Below, piece by piece: positions 21,003 through 31,827 of a stretch of 64,000 bases of DNA. The stretch spans positions 1 to 64,000 of the forward strand of contig NW_020312203.1 in the NCBI RefSeq assembly GCF_002999335.1, in the 5' to 3' direction. This DNA comes from Cyclospora cayetanensis (Eukaryota > Apicomplexa > Conoidasida > Eucoccidiorida > Eimeriidae). Both the position numbers and the translations under genes were made by a program. The first letter of the stretch is position 1, and each line of letters starts with the position of its first letter. Under the pieces are notes generated by a model. It had not been told where the DNA came from and did no database searches. It was given only the letters and a program-made list of their open reading frames with translations.

Positions 21003-24000
21003 CTAGAGGCTTCTGCTCTCAGAAGCCACAGCAAATTGTTCAATCCCGCCCTGTGATGCGTCGCTCTGCGTTTGAGGGAAATGGGGAGGTCCCCGTGCAT
21101 CGTGAAGCGTACACATAGCCCGGGAACTAGGGGGATTTGCGACTGCATTTCTCTCCCACTCTAAGGGGCATGAGAGGTTGTATCTCCTATTTGTGTGTAT
21201 AGGGACCCCTCCCTGATCCTGTTTGCCGCTACCACCCCTTCCCCCTGCCTGCCGAAGAGGCAGGTCTTGCCTAAGCCGGAGTGCTGCGTTGGCTGTGGCA
21301 GCCCTGTTGCTCTTGATGCGCCTCTTTCGCAGGTACTCGAAGGCGTGCCTGACACGCGCAGCGGAGCAGTGACGTGGTGGTGCTTCTAGCCGTTCGGGGG
21401 CTATGATCGTCACTTGGGAAAAGGAGCCTCGCCTTATCCAGTGGGGATGGCCCTGCTCGTCTAGAGTCTCCTCGTCACACGAAACTATATGTAACAAAGA
21501 CGCGTGAAGCTCTTTCAGTTGCTGCAAAGCATCATACACCACAAATAGCACTGCGTGCTGCTCTCTAGCCAAACTCGGTGATCTGCGTCCCTCTAATACT
21601 CTCCAAACGAAGTTTCTCTGCCACTTTCTGCTTTGTGTGTCTCTGTCTACGACATGCGTCTGCATCTCCCCATTGTAATGCCTTACTGCAGTAAACCTTA
21701 TTGGCGTTTGAGCAAGGAACCTAGGATCTTCTGGGTCCCTAAGAAAGAGAAGCTTGGCAAACTTGACATGTCCTGCAAAATGCCTAGCCACCCGACACGC
21801 GGCGTGTATCTCGCAAACCTGGTCCCCAGCGCTAACCAGGTCGCACCTCCAGTCCACAGGAAATGGATCAAAGCCCCTTGGGCTCTCGCTTGGCGAGGGT
21901 GCAGGACTGCTTTCTGTTCTGTTTCCATCTCCCTGTGCGTACACAGCAGCAGCGGCCTGCAGCTGGTCGCGCAGACTTAAGGCTGCATTGCAGGGGACAT
22001 CCACTGTTTCTCCTGTGGCTGTGTTGCAGCAGCAGCACGCCTCGTTTGGCTCCTGCGCCTGCAGAGGCCTCGTCTGCCCCCTCAAAGGCTCCGCTTTGCA
22101 AGGAGAGCGGCAACTGAAGCCCTCTCGTGGGTTTCGCTCCAAAACACTCTCGCGAGGTAGGGAGGCCTGAGTGCTGCTTTCAGACCTACACCAGGCGCAG
22201 CAATTGGCGTGAGGCTCCCCACTACCAACGCAGCGGTCTTCCGACGCCGATGCAGCTGCTGCGGTGGATTCGAGCTGAGCAGACAGCCGGGCCCTTTTGC
22301 AGCAGGGAGCAACTGGCCGTCGTGCAAGATGCGAGGGACCTCCTTCCAGCTGACAAGAGGCCCCCACACAACAAGAAGGGGCCCTACAGGGAGAACGAGC
22401 TTCCTCATCCTGAACGGCTCCCTGTAAAGGAATCGGCGCCTGGCAGAGGAGAGCGTTTAGATAGCGCTGAATGACGAAGTCGAACTCGTGGTACTGCACA
22501 TAGAGACAGAGAAACTTGGCAAGAGAGCATGACGCAAACGGACATTTACGGGGGTAAAACGAAGCCAAGCGACACATAGAAACAGATATTGGCGAAACCC
22601 GAGGCTAGCAGCAGCGGGAAAATAGAGAGATGCCCACTTAGGGAGCGACTAGAGGCGTGAATGACAGCCGAGAGGGTTGCAGCACGTTTAGGAGTACAGC
22701 TAGCCTCAGCCCATGGGGAACTCTCCAACGCCTCCGATAACTTGGAAGCATTTTAAATCTATGTTTGCCCGGAGATGGAAAAACCAACACCAGAGGAGAC
22801 ACGAAACGTGTGTTAGCGAGCAGGAGCACACCCTAAAGCCGATGCGTATCGACATAAAGAGGGTCTGGTCCCAAGAGTAATCGCTTTGTGCACAGGCATC
22901 AATCCTAATGTATTCAGGAAAAAGCTAGCAGCTTGCCTTTAGGGCTGTATAAAATTCACAGAAGGCCTCTTCTTCTGTCATCGGAGGAATAGGCCCAACC
23001 TTCCTGGCGAAATGCTCCGTTGAGTGTATATACACCTTTTCCCTCTCACAAAGTTCCTTCAGCTCTGGCAGGCACATCTTGAGGTAGAATTCCTGCACTG
23101 TTCTAAGACCCGCGTTCGTCACGATCACAATCTGCGTGTGCCTCTTCTCTCTCAATCGCCGCAAGTCGTCAAACAAGGCCCTTAACGCCGTCACCAGTTC
23201 CGCCTGCTCAAGACCTTTCCTTATGCACGCAACAGCCTGCTGCAATCCAAAATACAGCTGCATCTTCCTCCAGCATCCCATTATCCACCCCGTAGGGATC
23301 AGCGTGTTGTCCAGGTCCAGCAGCACCAAACATGGACGACGGGGCCCCACACTGAGTGGGCCTTCTGACCCGCCTGCACCCTCGCCAGGGGGCCTCAGTA
23401 CACTGGAAGACACCCGAGGATTTTCACAAGGCGCTTCGCCTGCAGCAGCGTCCAACGCTGTGGAAGGCTGAGACTCCTGTAATTTATTTGTGGAGTCGGA
23501 GAAACCACAAAGGCCACCTTTCGCTTGAGAAGAAACCCCAGCAAGGTTTTTCAGAGACCCTTCGATTTGAGTAGGGTGACCAGCAAGTTCGGAGAGAGAG
23601 CTATCTGTAGTCATTGCACCCGAGACCTCTTCTTTCGAGTTTTGCGGCGTCGCGCAGTTGAAACGCCCCTTCCTCTCCTCCCGGCCAAATACTTTACCAG
23701 AACAAAGGGAGAAGATATGCATTCCTTTCAAGTCCTCTGGCACCGCCAAGGGAGCCTCTGGGTCACGTGAAGCAGACGGCCATTCATCCCTGCTTTTTTG
23801 TAAGACGCAATCAGTGGTGTCTGACAAAGGCTGTCCATAAGTGGGGCTAATCCCCCTTCTTCTTGCCGCCCCCTCAATCGTCGGAAACGAAGAGGGAGTT
23901 CCCACAGGAGGCCGTGCAGTGCAGTGAGTGCTGCTGCACTCTGAACCTTTCATGTGACTGACAGCTGACAAACAGGCTGCAAGGCCCCAAGGGGCCCCTG

Positions 24001-24157
24001 TGGAGGCCTCGGAGGCACTTGTGCAAGGCAAAGGGACCGGCTGATGCTCTGCAGAAGGGCCACCTACAACACATGGCGCTGCGTCTGGGGGAAACAGGGG
24101 CCCACGAGGACCTTTTACTGAGGTCTTGCAGTGAGCATCCTGGTTGATTTGCTCCAT
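21003..24157 (-). CDS. HAD-superfamily hydrolase-like protein
   Basis: Two exons, 24157-22937 and 22493-21003, join in frame to 903 residues. The first exon carries HAD motif I as LLDLDNTLIPT (Asp281, Asp283) and a motif II-like IVIVTNAG (Thr about 347), with a helix-rich cap between them. The second exon carries CDLVSAGDQ (about residues 625-632), which fits the acidic GD motif IV. The intron is inferred: exon 1 would otherwise stop four codons later, no GT donor is available, and AAG|GCAAGC is a good GC donor; the acceptor TGTGCAG|TACCACGAG has a pyrimidine-rich lead. The N-terminal 270 residues and a 190-residue insert between motifs II and IV are Cys-, Ala- and Ser-rich low complexity. 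Substrate unknown. If the intron is wrong, these are two separate genes, the first having motifs I-II only. Confidence 0.7.
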
Positions 24158-25555
24158 AGTTAGGCAGCTGGAGAGAACCCAAAAGGGTTTCCCCCGTGGA
24201 TAGTTCGGCCGATGGTCACAGAGGCGTTACTTTCAATGTATAGCTTTTCGCTATTTACCGGGGAAAAGAGCAAGGAGGGGGAGGGCGTGCCATCCTCAGG
24301 GCGCTGCTGGCAGTAGGGTCCAAGGAGCGGCCCTAAAGAGATTGCATAGAGGAAAGGGAAAGACACAGAGGTGACTTCTTATTGGCAAGTAGACAGAATT
24401 TGCGAGAAAAACCGAGATATTTGCTGGATCAGAAGGAGTTTTGAGGGAGTATATAGATGCCGTTAGACCTTCGTATCCCATCAGTAGCCACAGGGTGTGG
24501 ATGCTGCTGATATTAACAGACCTAGCAAATTGAAGAAAAGACAGGGAGGACGCAGTGCTCTGCCTTGTGTGTCCACCGCTGTGCGCGTAGGATTGGTGGT
24601 ATTAACGCCGTTAATAGGGTCCCCGATTTCTGAGAGGCGCTTGATTATACGCTTTTGAGATGGCTCGCAAATTTAGAATAAGGAAAGAATTCCTGCAGGC
24701 GCAACAGCGGTTAAGCAGGACATGACAGGGGCCCCCCTGGCAGGTATTGATGTGCGCTGAATAGACGTGAAAACAGCGCTAAATAAGGCCTATATCCGGC
24801 CAATATGATGAACATTGGGGGGACTAACTCCAGAAGTAGTGGAAAATTTTCCGAGAAGGATAAAGACAAAGCTAGTGGGGGGCATCTTACTGCGGGGGGA
24901 GGTGGTACTGCCGAGTCGGCGGTGCCATAGACACAACAGACACTGCCACAGCTGTTGGTGTTTAGTGGATACAATAACGTAATTGAAGAGCGTGCATCTG
25001 ATTATGGAAGCATTTAAAGTGCTTTTCTGCGTGTTTTGCAGGTATAAGAGGTCCTTGCATTGCTCTACATGGACTGCTTCCAGCTCTCCAGTCGCGCTCG
25101 ACGATCGGTGCTGCACAGCGCTCGCACCCAAAAATCTATTTCCTTTTTGCGTGCTTCTTCTTATCAATAATCCGCTGTGCTACAATAGCTGTATGCCTCT
25201 TTCTTCGTGTTAGTGGCTGTCATACTCCTTCGAGTGCAGCAACAGCAAAGCGGTTATTGGGGCTCTGGCGAGTGTGTTGGCGCAGTGAGCAGCAAGTGCC
25301 AGTCAAGAGGAAATACGCTACACTATCTACCCCCACTGAGAGAAGATGCCCTTTATGTCTAACCGTTACTATTCGAAGGGGTGCAGTGTCCTGTGAGGTT
25401 GAAAGGACATGGGAGTAGCGCCGTAGTACCACTTAGAAAGCTCCATCTAAGGTCCCCGTAGGTGGCACTTACCTCCGGACTAAATTCAAAATAAAGAGCA
25501 AGCTTTCCTCTGTTTTACAAACGATATTCAGCGGTCCCCTTACCCCACCAGGTAG
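24158..25555. other. Intergenic, upstream of the HAD-like gene
   Basis: No conserved protein recognised on either strand. It should contain the promoter of the HAD-like gene near 24,200. A GGGGCCCCCC block lies at about 24,728. Confidence 0.45.
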
Positions 25556-25559
25556 AGTT

Positions 25560-25795
25560 CCCAAAATAAGGGTAGACGCGCAGCTAGGCTGCACGTTGCC
25601 GTGCCCTACGAGCACTCCAATAATTCACAGCCAGTTACACGTGCTATTTAGCGCACAAGCACAGACTGATTCTGTTTGTATGAAGAAATCAATACTCTAC
25701 AATAAACAAGGTATACAAACGGACAAGCCAATTGCTCAATTCTTTATTAATCCGTTAATTGTAGTTATTTTAGCTGTAAATACTGATCTGTAGAT
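25560..25795 (+). repeat. Dispersed repeat family copy (25.6 kb)
   Basis: Shares diverged blocks with the sequence at 63,070-63,310: a GCACGTxGC block, CACAGC with a G-CAC block, and near the 3' end ACAAGCC followed by TCAATTCTTTA and TAAT. Similarity is patchy, as for old copies of one family. It may be a solo LTR or a short non-autonomous element. Confidence 0.5.
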
Positions 25796-26025
25796 CAGCC
25801 AACAACAGCTTTCCCCTGCCCCCTTAAAGTTCGCCCTAGTCTCTCGTACCAGTGCGTCGAGCCCACTTGCATGCACGACAGTTGACCTACTGCCACTTCT
25901 GAGGCACGCAGGAATGCGAAAGAAAAGAAAATAGAGAAGGCGAATTAAGCATCCACAAGCGTAAAGAAATATGCTGGTAAAAGAAATGCGTAAACTGGTC
26001 AACACCGAAGTATGGATTAAATTAA

Positions 26026-29000
26026 CAGAACCGCGGTGGCGCGATGGCTCCCTGTCGTCCGTTCGCTAAAATATGAGGTCCTTCTGAAAGAACGGAGAAT
26101 ACGGGTTAGATCTGCAAGAGCAATCCAAGTACTAATTCCGAATGCCTCCAAGCCTAATCGAACAGACTCCACATGCCCGTACAGCCATATCGTGCAATCT
26201 GGTTAAATTCCAAGCCTTGATTGACGAATAAGCATGAATACAGGGGCAACTTACGTGAAAGCGCCTCCGCGCTAATTTACTTGTCGAGATTGCCTTCAGA
26301 GTAATCACCAGTGACCGTACCAGCAATGCCAATATATAATTAGCTATTTCAGAAAGGAAATTTGCTAGTAAACGATCGTTAGGAAGGAACGCAAATAGTG
26401 CTGTTCCTGGAAACTAGTGTTGCAAGCCAAACTGAATCGTGAATTCTTCTTTAGGCAAGGAAGCCTGCATCCATGCGTCGCATAATCATTGAGGTTGGTG
26501 TTGTCCACCCCATTTGCGTAAAAACTGCCTTGTTGCGTGTACTTGAAGCTCGAAATTTCTAGCCTCGAGCACCTCTACAGCTCCCCGTGGATACGCGGCG
26601 GTGTCCACACGGGCCGCTTCCCTGCTCGGCAAAGGTTGTTAGCACGCCGCTAGTATTTGGAGGAGCATGGAACCATCATTTAGCAGGACAATACTAAAAG
26701 CTCTGGAAACTTCAGGTTGCAGGAGAATTGATAGATCAAGAAAGTGCATTGATTCGTGAGGAGGCAGCAAATGGGTCTGGCCGCCTAAAAACAAACTTCT
26801 TCCTCTGGCTGCCTTCTGGTGCACCTCGTAAAACCTGACCGACTTCCAAAATCACATTGTCAGGCTCAAAATACACAGCCGACAGCCATGCATCGTAATT
26901 CAGTGGTAGGCCTTCTGGAGCTTTGCACAAATTTATGCATGCATTAGCCACCTTTGCTCAGAATCATTTTGCTTCTAAGTGTGGCTGCTGACCCTGGACC
27001 CTTAGGTCCAGGTTCGGATCGGAAAGAGGCTTCTCAGTGTAGGATGCAGGAAAGCAACGGATAGACGAGAGTACTTTTATATCACTAGCCTACTTAGAAA
27101 AAAGGCGAACCGTCTGGAGCTTTAAAGATAAAGTTGCAAATCCTACAGAAGACTGCAGTTGGTGCGTCGGTCTGTCCATCTGAGGGTGGTTCGGACTGGT
27201 CATTTCATGTTCCATGTGTAGGCACGTCATAAAGGCATCCCAGAATATGCTGAGCACCTTCGAATCCCTGGCTGTAACTACATTTTTGGAGAATCCTTGC
27301 AACGTCTGGACATAAAATTAGGTAACTGGATGCCTCCTTCAACTGTGATAAGGCTGGACACAAGTAGTCATATGGGCATCTTTGCTAAGTCTGTCCACAG
27401 CGACGCACATGCTTTCCTTGCCATTGACCTCTGCCAGTCCACAAAAACAAATTCATAGTCAGGACACTCTAAATTTTTTCAACAGGTCCATATGGCGTTG
27501 CAAAAGCTTGGTTGTAAAGAAACATGTGGCTTCAGATGCTACTTATCTGGGCATGATGGTGTGTACTGCTCTGCCTTGGGACGCATCCCAGGCCACCAGA
27601 TGGACTGCAAGAGCTTTTGTAGTGTAATGTGAAGTCCAGCATGACCCAGAATGCGACGATGATGTGCTCTGCAGCGAGGCGAAGTCAGAATGCACAAATT
27701 AGGGATCGCTTCTCTGATTTGAACTACAGTAGGCGATTTTTCCGCGTGGTAATGCTTCACTATATCTCCCTCCTATATTTTGGCATAACTAACTGATGCA
27801 TGGATGTCAGAAGCATTCGACGCACGCAATCTCGATAGGAACCGTGAAGCGTTACATAATAGGAACCGCTGGAGCGTTGCGAGAGCACGTCGGCGACCGC
27901 GCTAGTGATGCCCCAAATATTCTGGCGTTTAGTCGTTCTACGGGAGGCAGTCACACCAGCGAACAATGCTAAGACGATCAAAAGTGAGAAATATTTGCAA
28001 AAGGTTGTAAACTCGGATGGTTAGCCCGGCCTGTAAAGTAACGCCCAAGTAAGTAGTGCTCCGCATTTTCTCCTCGTACCACACCACATGGAGTTCCCTT
28101 TTGTCGCACTGGATAGCCCTGCATGCTTTCGCAGAAGGGCTGAGAATGAAGTAATACTTTGATGGTTTGGAGAGCCGGTAGCTTGCTTGGAGAGAAATGC
28201 ACACACTACTTCACGAGCATCTGCCGATAGGACTAAGTGCTTTCATAGTTGGGCAGCATGAGTCCAGGAGGAGTTGTGAGGCAGCTGATAGGCGTCCTCA
28301 CTGCGGCGTCGGTATCATCTATCCAGATTACAGCTTGTAGTTTCTGAAGTAGTTCACTCAAAGAAAAGGCGATCCTAGCAAATTCATGAACGGAAAGTTT
28401 TCATGCCTGCTCCGTGTCAAGTTGGGGGACTGCATGTTATTGAGTAGAAGGGCGGCGTACGCACCAGACCATATCCCAGCTCCCCCGCTAGGGGCGGTTG
28501 ACACAACCCCAACATCAACACTTTATAAATCTCGATTTGGCTCTTCCTTCACAGGCAAAGGCGCAGGAGATGTGCTCAGCTGCTTCTGAAACTCCAAGCA
28601 GTTCACCATTTGTGGAAGCCACATCAATCGGCTGTTTGAACGGTGAATCGCTTTCAGTCTGCGAACACCTGATGTGGCACCTCGGCTACACCTGAGATGA
28701 ATCATTGATGAAGCAAGATTTCTTCTACTATGTTTTGGCTTGTGCTAATCAGAGTTCCACATATTCCTCGATAATCAGACCGCTTGGTAGGGTCCCCTGC
28801 CTTCGCAACCTCAATTCATCGAAACCCTGCTCTTGAGGTGATCTTAGCAGAAGCCAATGACCAAAAGCTTATGCAAGGGCTCGAACTGTAGTGATTTTTG
28901 CAGACAGGCGGCCTTCTCTGAAAAAGTAGAGCCACTGTTGGAGTGCTTCGCTCACCAGTAATCAGGCCGCAAGAAGCACTCCATCCTCTTCATCTGGGGG

Positions 29001-29310
29001 CTGCACTGCGAGGTACATCCCAACCGGATGATGAAATCTTTGCACATCCGGCTTTCCTGACTTGTCACACTTTTCAGGTCTGCGTAGCCTCATCAACGTA
29101 GCCTCGTCGACACATTCATGAACACAACTCATGCCTTTCTATCGACTGTGGAGCTACGACGCTGACATGAGCTTGCGAACCGGAATCCGCCACTCCAGCG
29201 AACGCTTTGACATCGACCACTTCAATTGCCAAAGGCGTCGATCCCCTGAGACCCTTGTCATAGATAACCAGATTATTGAATCACCAAATAATTCGGACAA
29301 AATCAGACAA
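26026..29310 (-). mobile_element. Degenerate Ty3/gypsy retroelement, copy A
   Basis: Minus-strand pol remnants in gypsy order. RNase H: ELHVVWYEEK and YLLGRYFTG at about 28,040-28,130, and SAVADVLSQRSSG at about 27,870-27,920. Integrase zinc-binding region: HHRRILGHAGLHITLQKLL then IWWPGMRPKAEQYTPSCP at about 27,540-27,670. Integrase core: VTARDSKVLSIFWDAFMTCL and HEMTSPNHPQMDRPT at about 27,160-27,290. Frames shift and contain stops, so no intact polyprotein exists. The left boundary is set by comparison with copy B (homology starts at CAGAACCGCGG). The right side fades out near 29,310. LTRs and target-site duplications were not found. Confidence 0.85.
26992..27011. repeat. 8-bp stem, 4-base loop inverted repeat
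   Basis: CCTGGACC, CTTA, GGTCCAGG: a perfect hairpin between the integrase core and C-terminal region of retroelement copy A. It is identical in copy B (45,938-45,957). No role assigned. Confidence 0.6.
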
Positions 29311-31827
29311 CTGTTGGCGGGACATGCAACCCCATTGCATCCACAGCTCATGGAGAAGCGAGTAATGGAACGAATGAGTCATGTGGCACTAAAAACTGTA
29401 GCGCTGCATTGAAAGTCTAGATACCGAAACACATAGCCCCAGACTGTATACAAGCCTAATAACACATCACTGAATGTTCCCTATACATTTTTCCTTAAAC
29501 CGCGCGCCACTCAGAATTCCGATCTGATATGAGACGGACGGCCAGTTTCCGCGTAGCTGCACCCTCTACGTACTCCACACATTGACAGCTAGATGCGCTT
29601 AGCACCTAGCGCATATCCACACAACATTGCGTCTTCCTAAGTTGAGCTATGACTACACTGCAATACCAAGAGATACTGTAAAACAAAAAGTTAGTGAACT
29701 AATTACCATTTCTCACCTAAATATAAATGGTATAATAGAGAGCGGTGTAGCTTAGCTCACTATATATTATTACCTTCTGGCTGCGGATGTAAGGACCTGT
29801 TCATTCCAAAAAGTAGGAAGTGTTTCTGCAGAGTTCACTAAGGTGTGTCATCCAGTCCAATGCAATCCGATAAGCATGCAGTCACTTTGTATATCTCTTG
29901 CTTGTTTTTGCCTTTTAAAACGTTCCAATTAAAAGAGTAGCACGTAGAGTCTGGCCGTATGCCCAACATAGCATCGATGACACCGTTTCTCAGAGTTTGA
30001 AGGTGGATCCAACCCTCTGTTGACTAGCCTTAAATACCCTCTGCATTTTTCCTTTTTAACGCTTGGAAGCCACAGTGCCTGCCATACAGCCCGAGATGGT
30101 ACGACATGTGTAGCTCTCTAGGGTATACTAAGGCAGTTTCTATTACCCTAGTAACTACATTCGAATTCCTAAACTAAATGGACTAGTTGAAATTCTACAG
30201 GAATGCACTAGTTGAACTGTTTGAACATACATCTTACCCTTACACAGTAGTGGCAGCTCAACAAGGTGTGCGCTATGTGCAGTGCGTGGCTAGCCGCGAA
30301 TGCTCGTTCTGCTCAGCCGCTGTAGCAACGCGCACGTTTGCTGTCCCTATCCCCATGCATGACCCCTACGGCAAGAAAAGGAGGAAGCTCCTTCTAAGGA
30401 ACACTCAGTAACTTTCTTTAGTTTTGTATAGAGTGAAGTGGTCACGGGATAACCTAAGATGCTTAATGCACTTCCTTTTCAATAATCCACCTGATAGCTG
30501 GAATGCAAAATGGAAGAACAAGTCAGCGACAGCACTAGCACACGTTCGCTTATTTAGTAAGCACAAACAAACTCAGTGAAAGAAGCAATGCTCACCTCGT
30601 GGCCTCCAAAATGTAACCGTCACCCAAACCACATGAATATCAATAAATCTTTCAAGTTTTCAGTCCGAATTGCTCTACTTTCTCTATACCCTTGCCTCAT
30701 GGGCTTTCAGCCCAAGGGGTGACAAAGGAAGCAAGGTTGCACGTTGCTGCACCCTCCTCCTGCCCCGAGCATTCGTATGCATTTGCAAATACTAGTTTCG
30801 GGGACAGGCAGACATCGCCCATTTTCATCGTATGAGGTTACCCCTACTTGGCAAACAATCGAGTGTAAAGATAGCTAAATGATGCAGCCAGTAGTGGCGG
30901 CAAATTTTAACCCGGCATCCACCAGTGCAGAAGAAGCTGTTTAAGTGTAGCTTGAACGCCCATACAAAAAGCAGCAGGGGGTGGGGACAACGGAAAACGA
31001 TACAGGAGAAAACAAATATAGCCTGTATTTGGCGTGCAAAGCCATTTATTTACACTTTACGCTTTAGACTAAGATGCCTAGGAGCATCAGCACGTGTGTG
31101 CGTGCATACGGGCGTCCACGAATGTAGCCATTATGAATCCAAGCGCTGGACAAAAACATTGTTACGCTAAAAAATGCCTAAACGTTAACAGTTTTAGTAT
31201 CAAAGCAAGAAATTGCAACACCCCAACTGCATTTGCACGGCCTGCCCGAGGCAATGAGGCTATCATTCAGTCGGAGAAGGGTGCCGATATCCAATGCGCT
31301 ACGCTGTCACTCCAACTAAGAAATAGACTAAGCGCGATGCAAGCCAAGGCCTAGGCCAGTCCCACAGAAAGTGCCTACGATGACATGCATGGAAAAAACT
31401 GAGAAGAACAAGCACTAAAGGCCCTACATGACACCATCGAGGCAAAGCAGACAAGTAGCAGCCGCTCCCACGGCCCCTCCTCAGACAAGCAGACGAGCAG
31501 CTCGCAGGAAAAGGCTGCCGATGAATCCCACAGATGAAATGAGTTTCCTATCAAGTGTAGTTCTTGACAGAAGGAATATCCCACGGCCCGCTGATCTCGC
31601 TGCAGCAAAACAGAACAGAAATAGCAGCTATGGTAACGATAACGACATTAGCACAGTCGTCATTTACTCCTCCTTTCAGTCGATTTTGAAAACAAATCTT
31701 CAGTCTGCTATGTCATTACAGTGTTTGTCTCAGGAAAGACGAATTTGTCCAAAATGACTGGGCAATGGAGTTGTGAACCGAACATATTGGTGACGGTGGG
31801 GTGTAGATAGAACTGTTTGCGCTACCC
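29311..31827. other. AT-rich intergenic sequence with dispersed repeats
   Basis: No conserved gene. Two segments, about 29,545-29,770 and 30,725-30,965, carry blocks of the dispersed family also seen at 44.5 and 63.1 kb. The stretch near 31,400-31,820 is likely the 3' UTR of the PIG-C gene. Confidence 0.5.
30725..30965 (+). repeat. Dispersed repeat family copy (30.8 kb)
   Basis: Ends with CAGTGCAGAAGAAGCTGTTT and then AAGTGTAGCTT, closely matching GTGCAGAAGAAAGTGTTC and AAGTGTAGCTT at about 63,269-63,297. The start has a GCACGTTGCTGCACCCT block shared with the 25.6-kb and 29.5-kb copies. Confidence 0.55.

Noticed and set aside
26026..26075. GGTGGCGCGATGGCT at the left border of the retroelement copies as a tRNA gene or tRNA-derived promoter
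   Set aside because: No acceptor stem, T arm or B box can be folded around it.
31428..31757. 110-codon plus-strand frame
   Set aside because: Lies just past the stop of PIG-C on the other strand, with no motif. Most likely the 3' UTR of PIG-C read in reverse.
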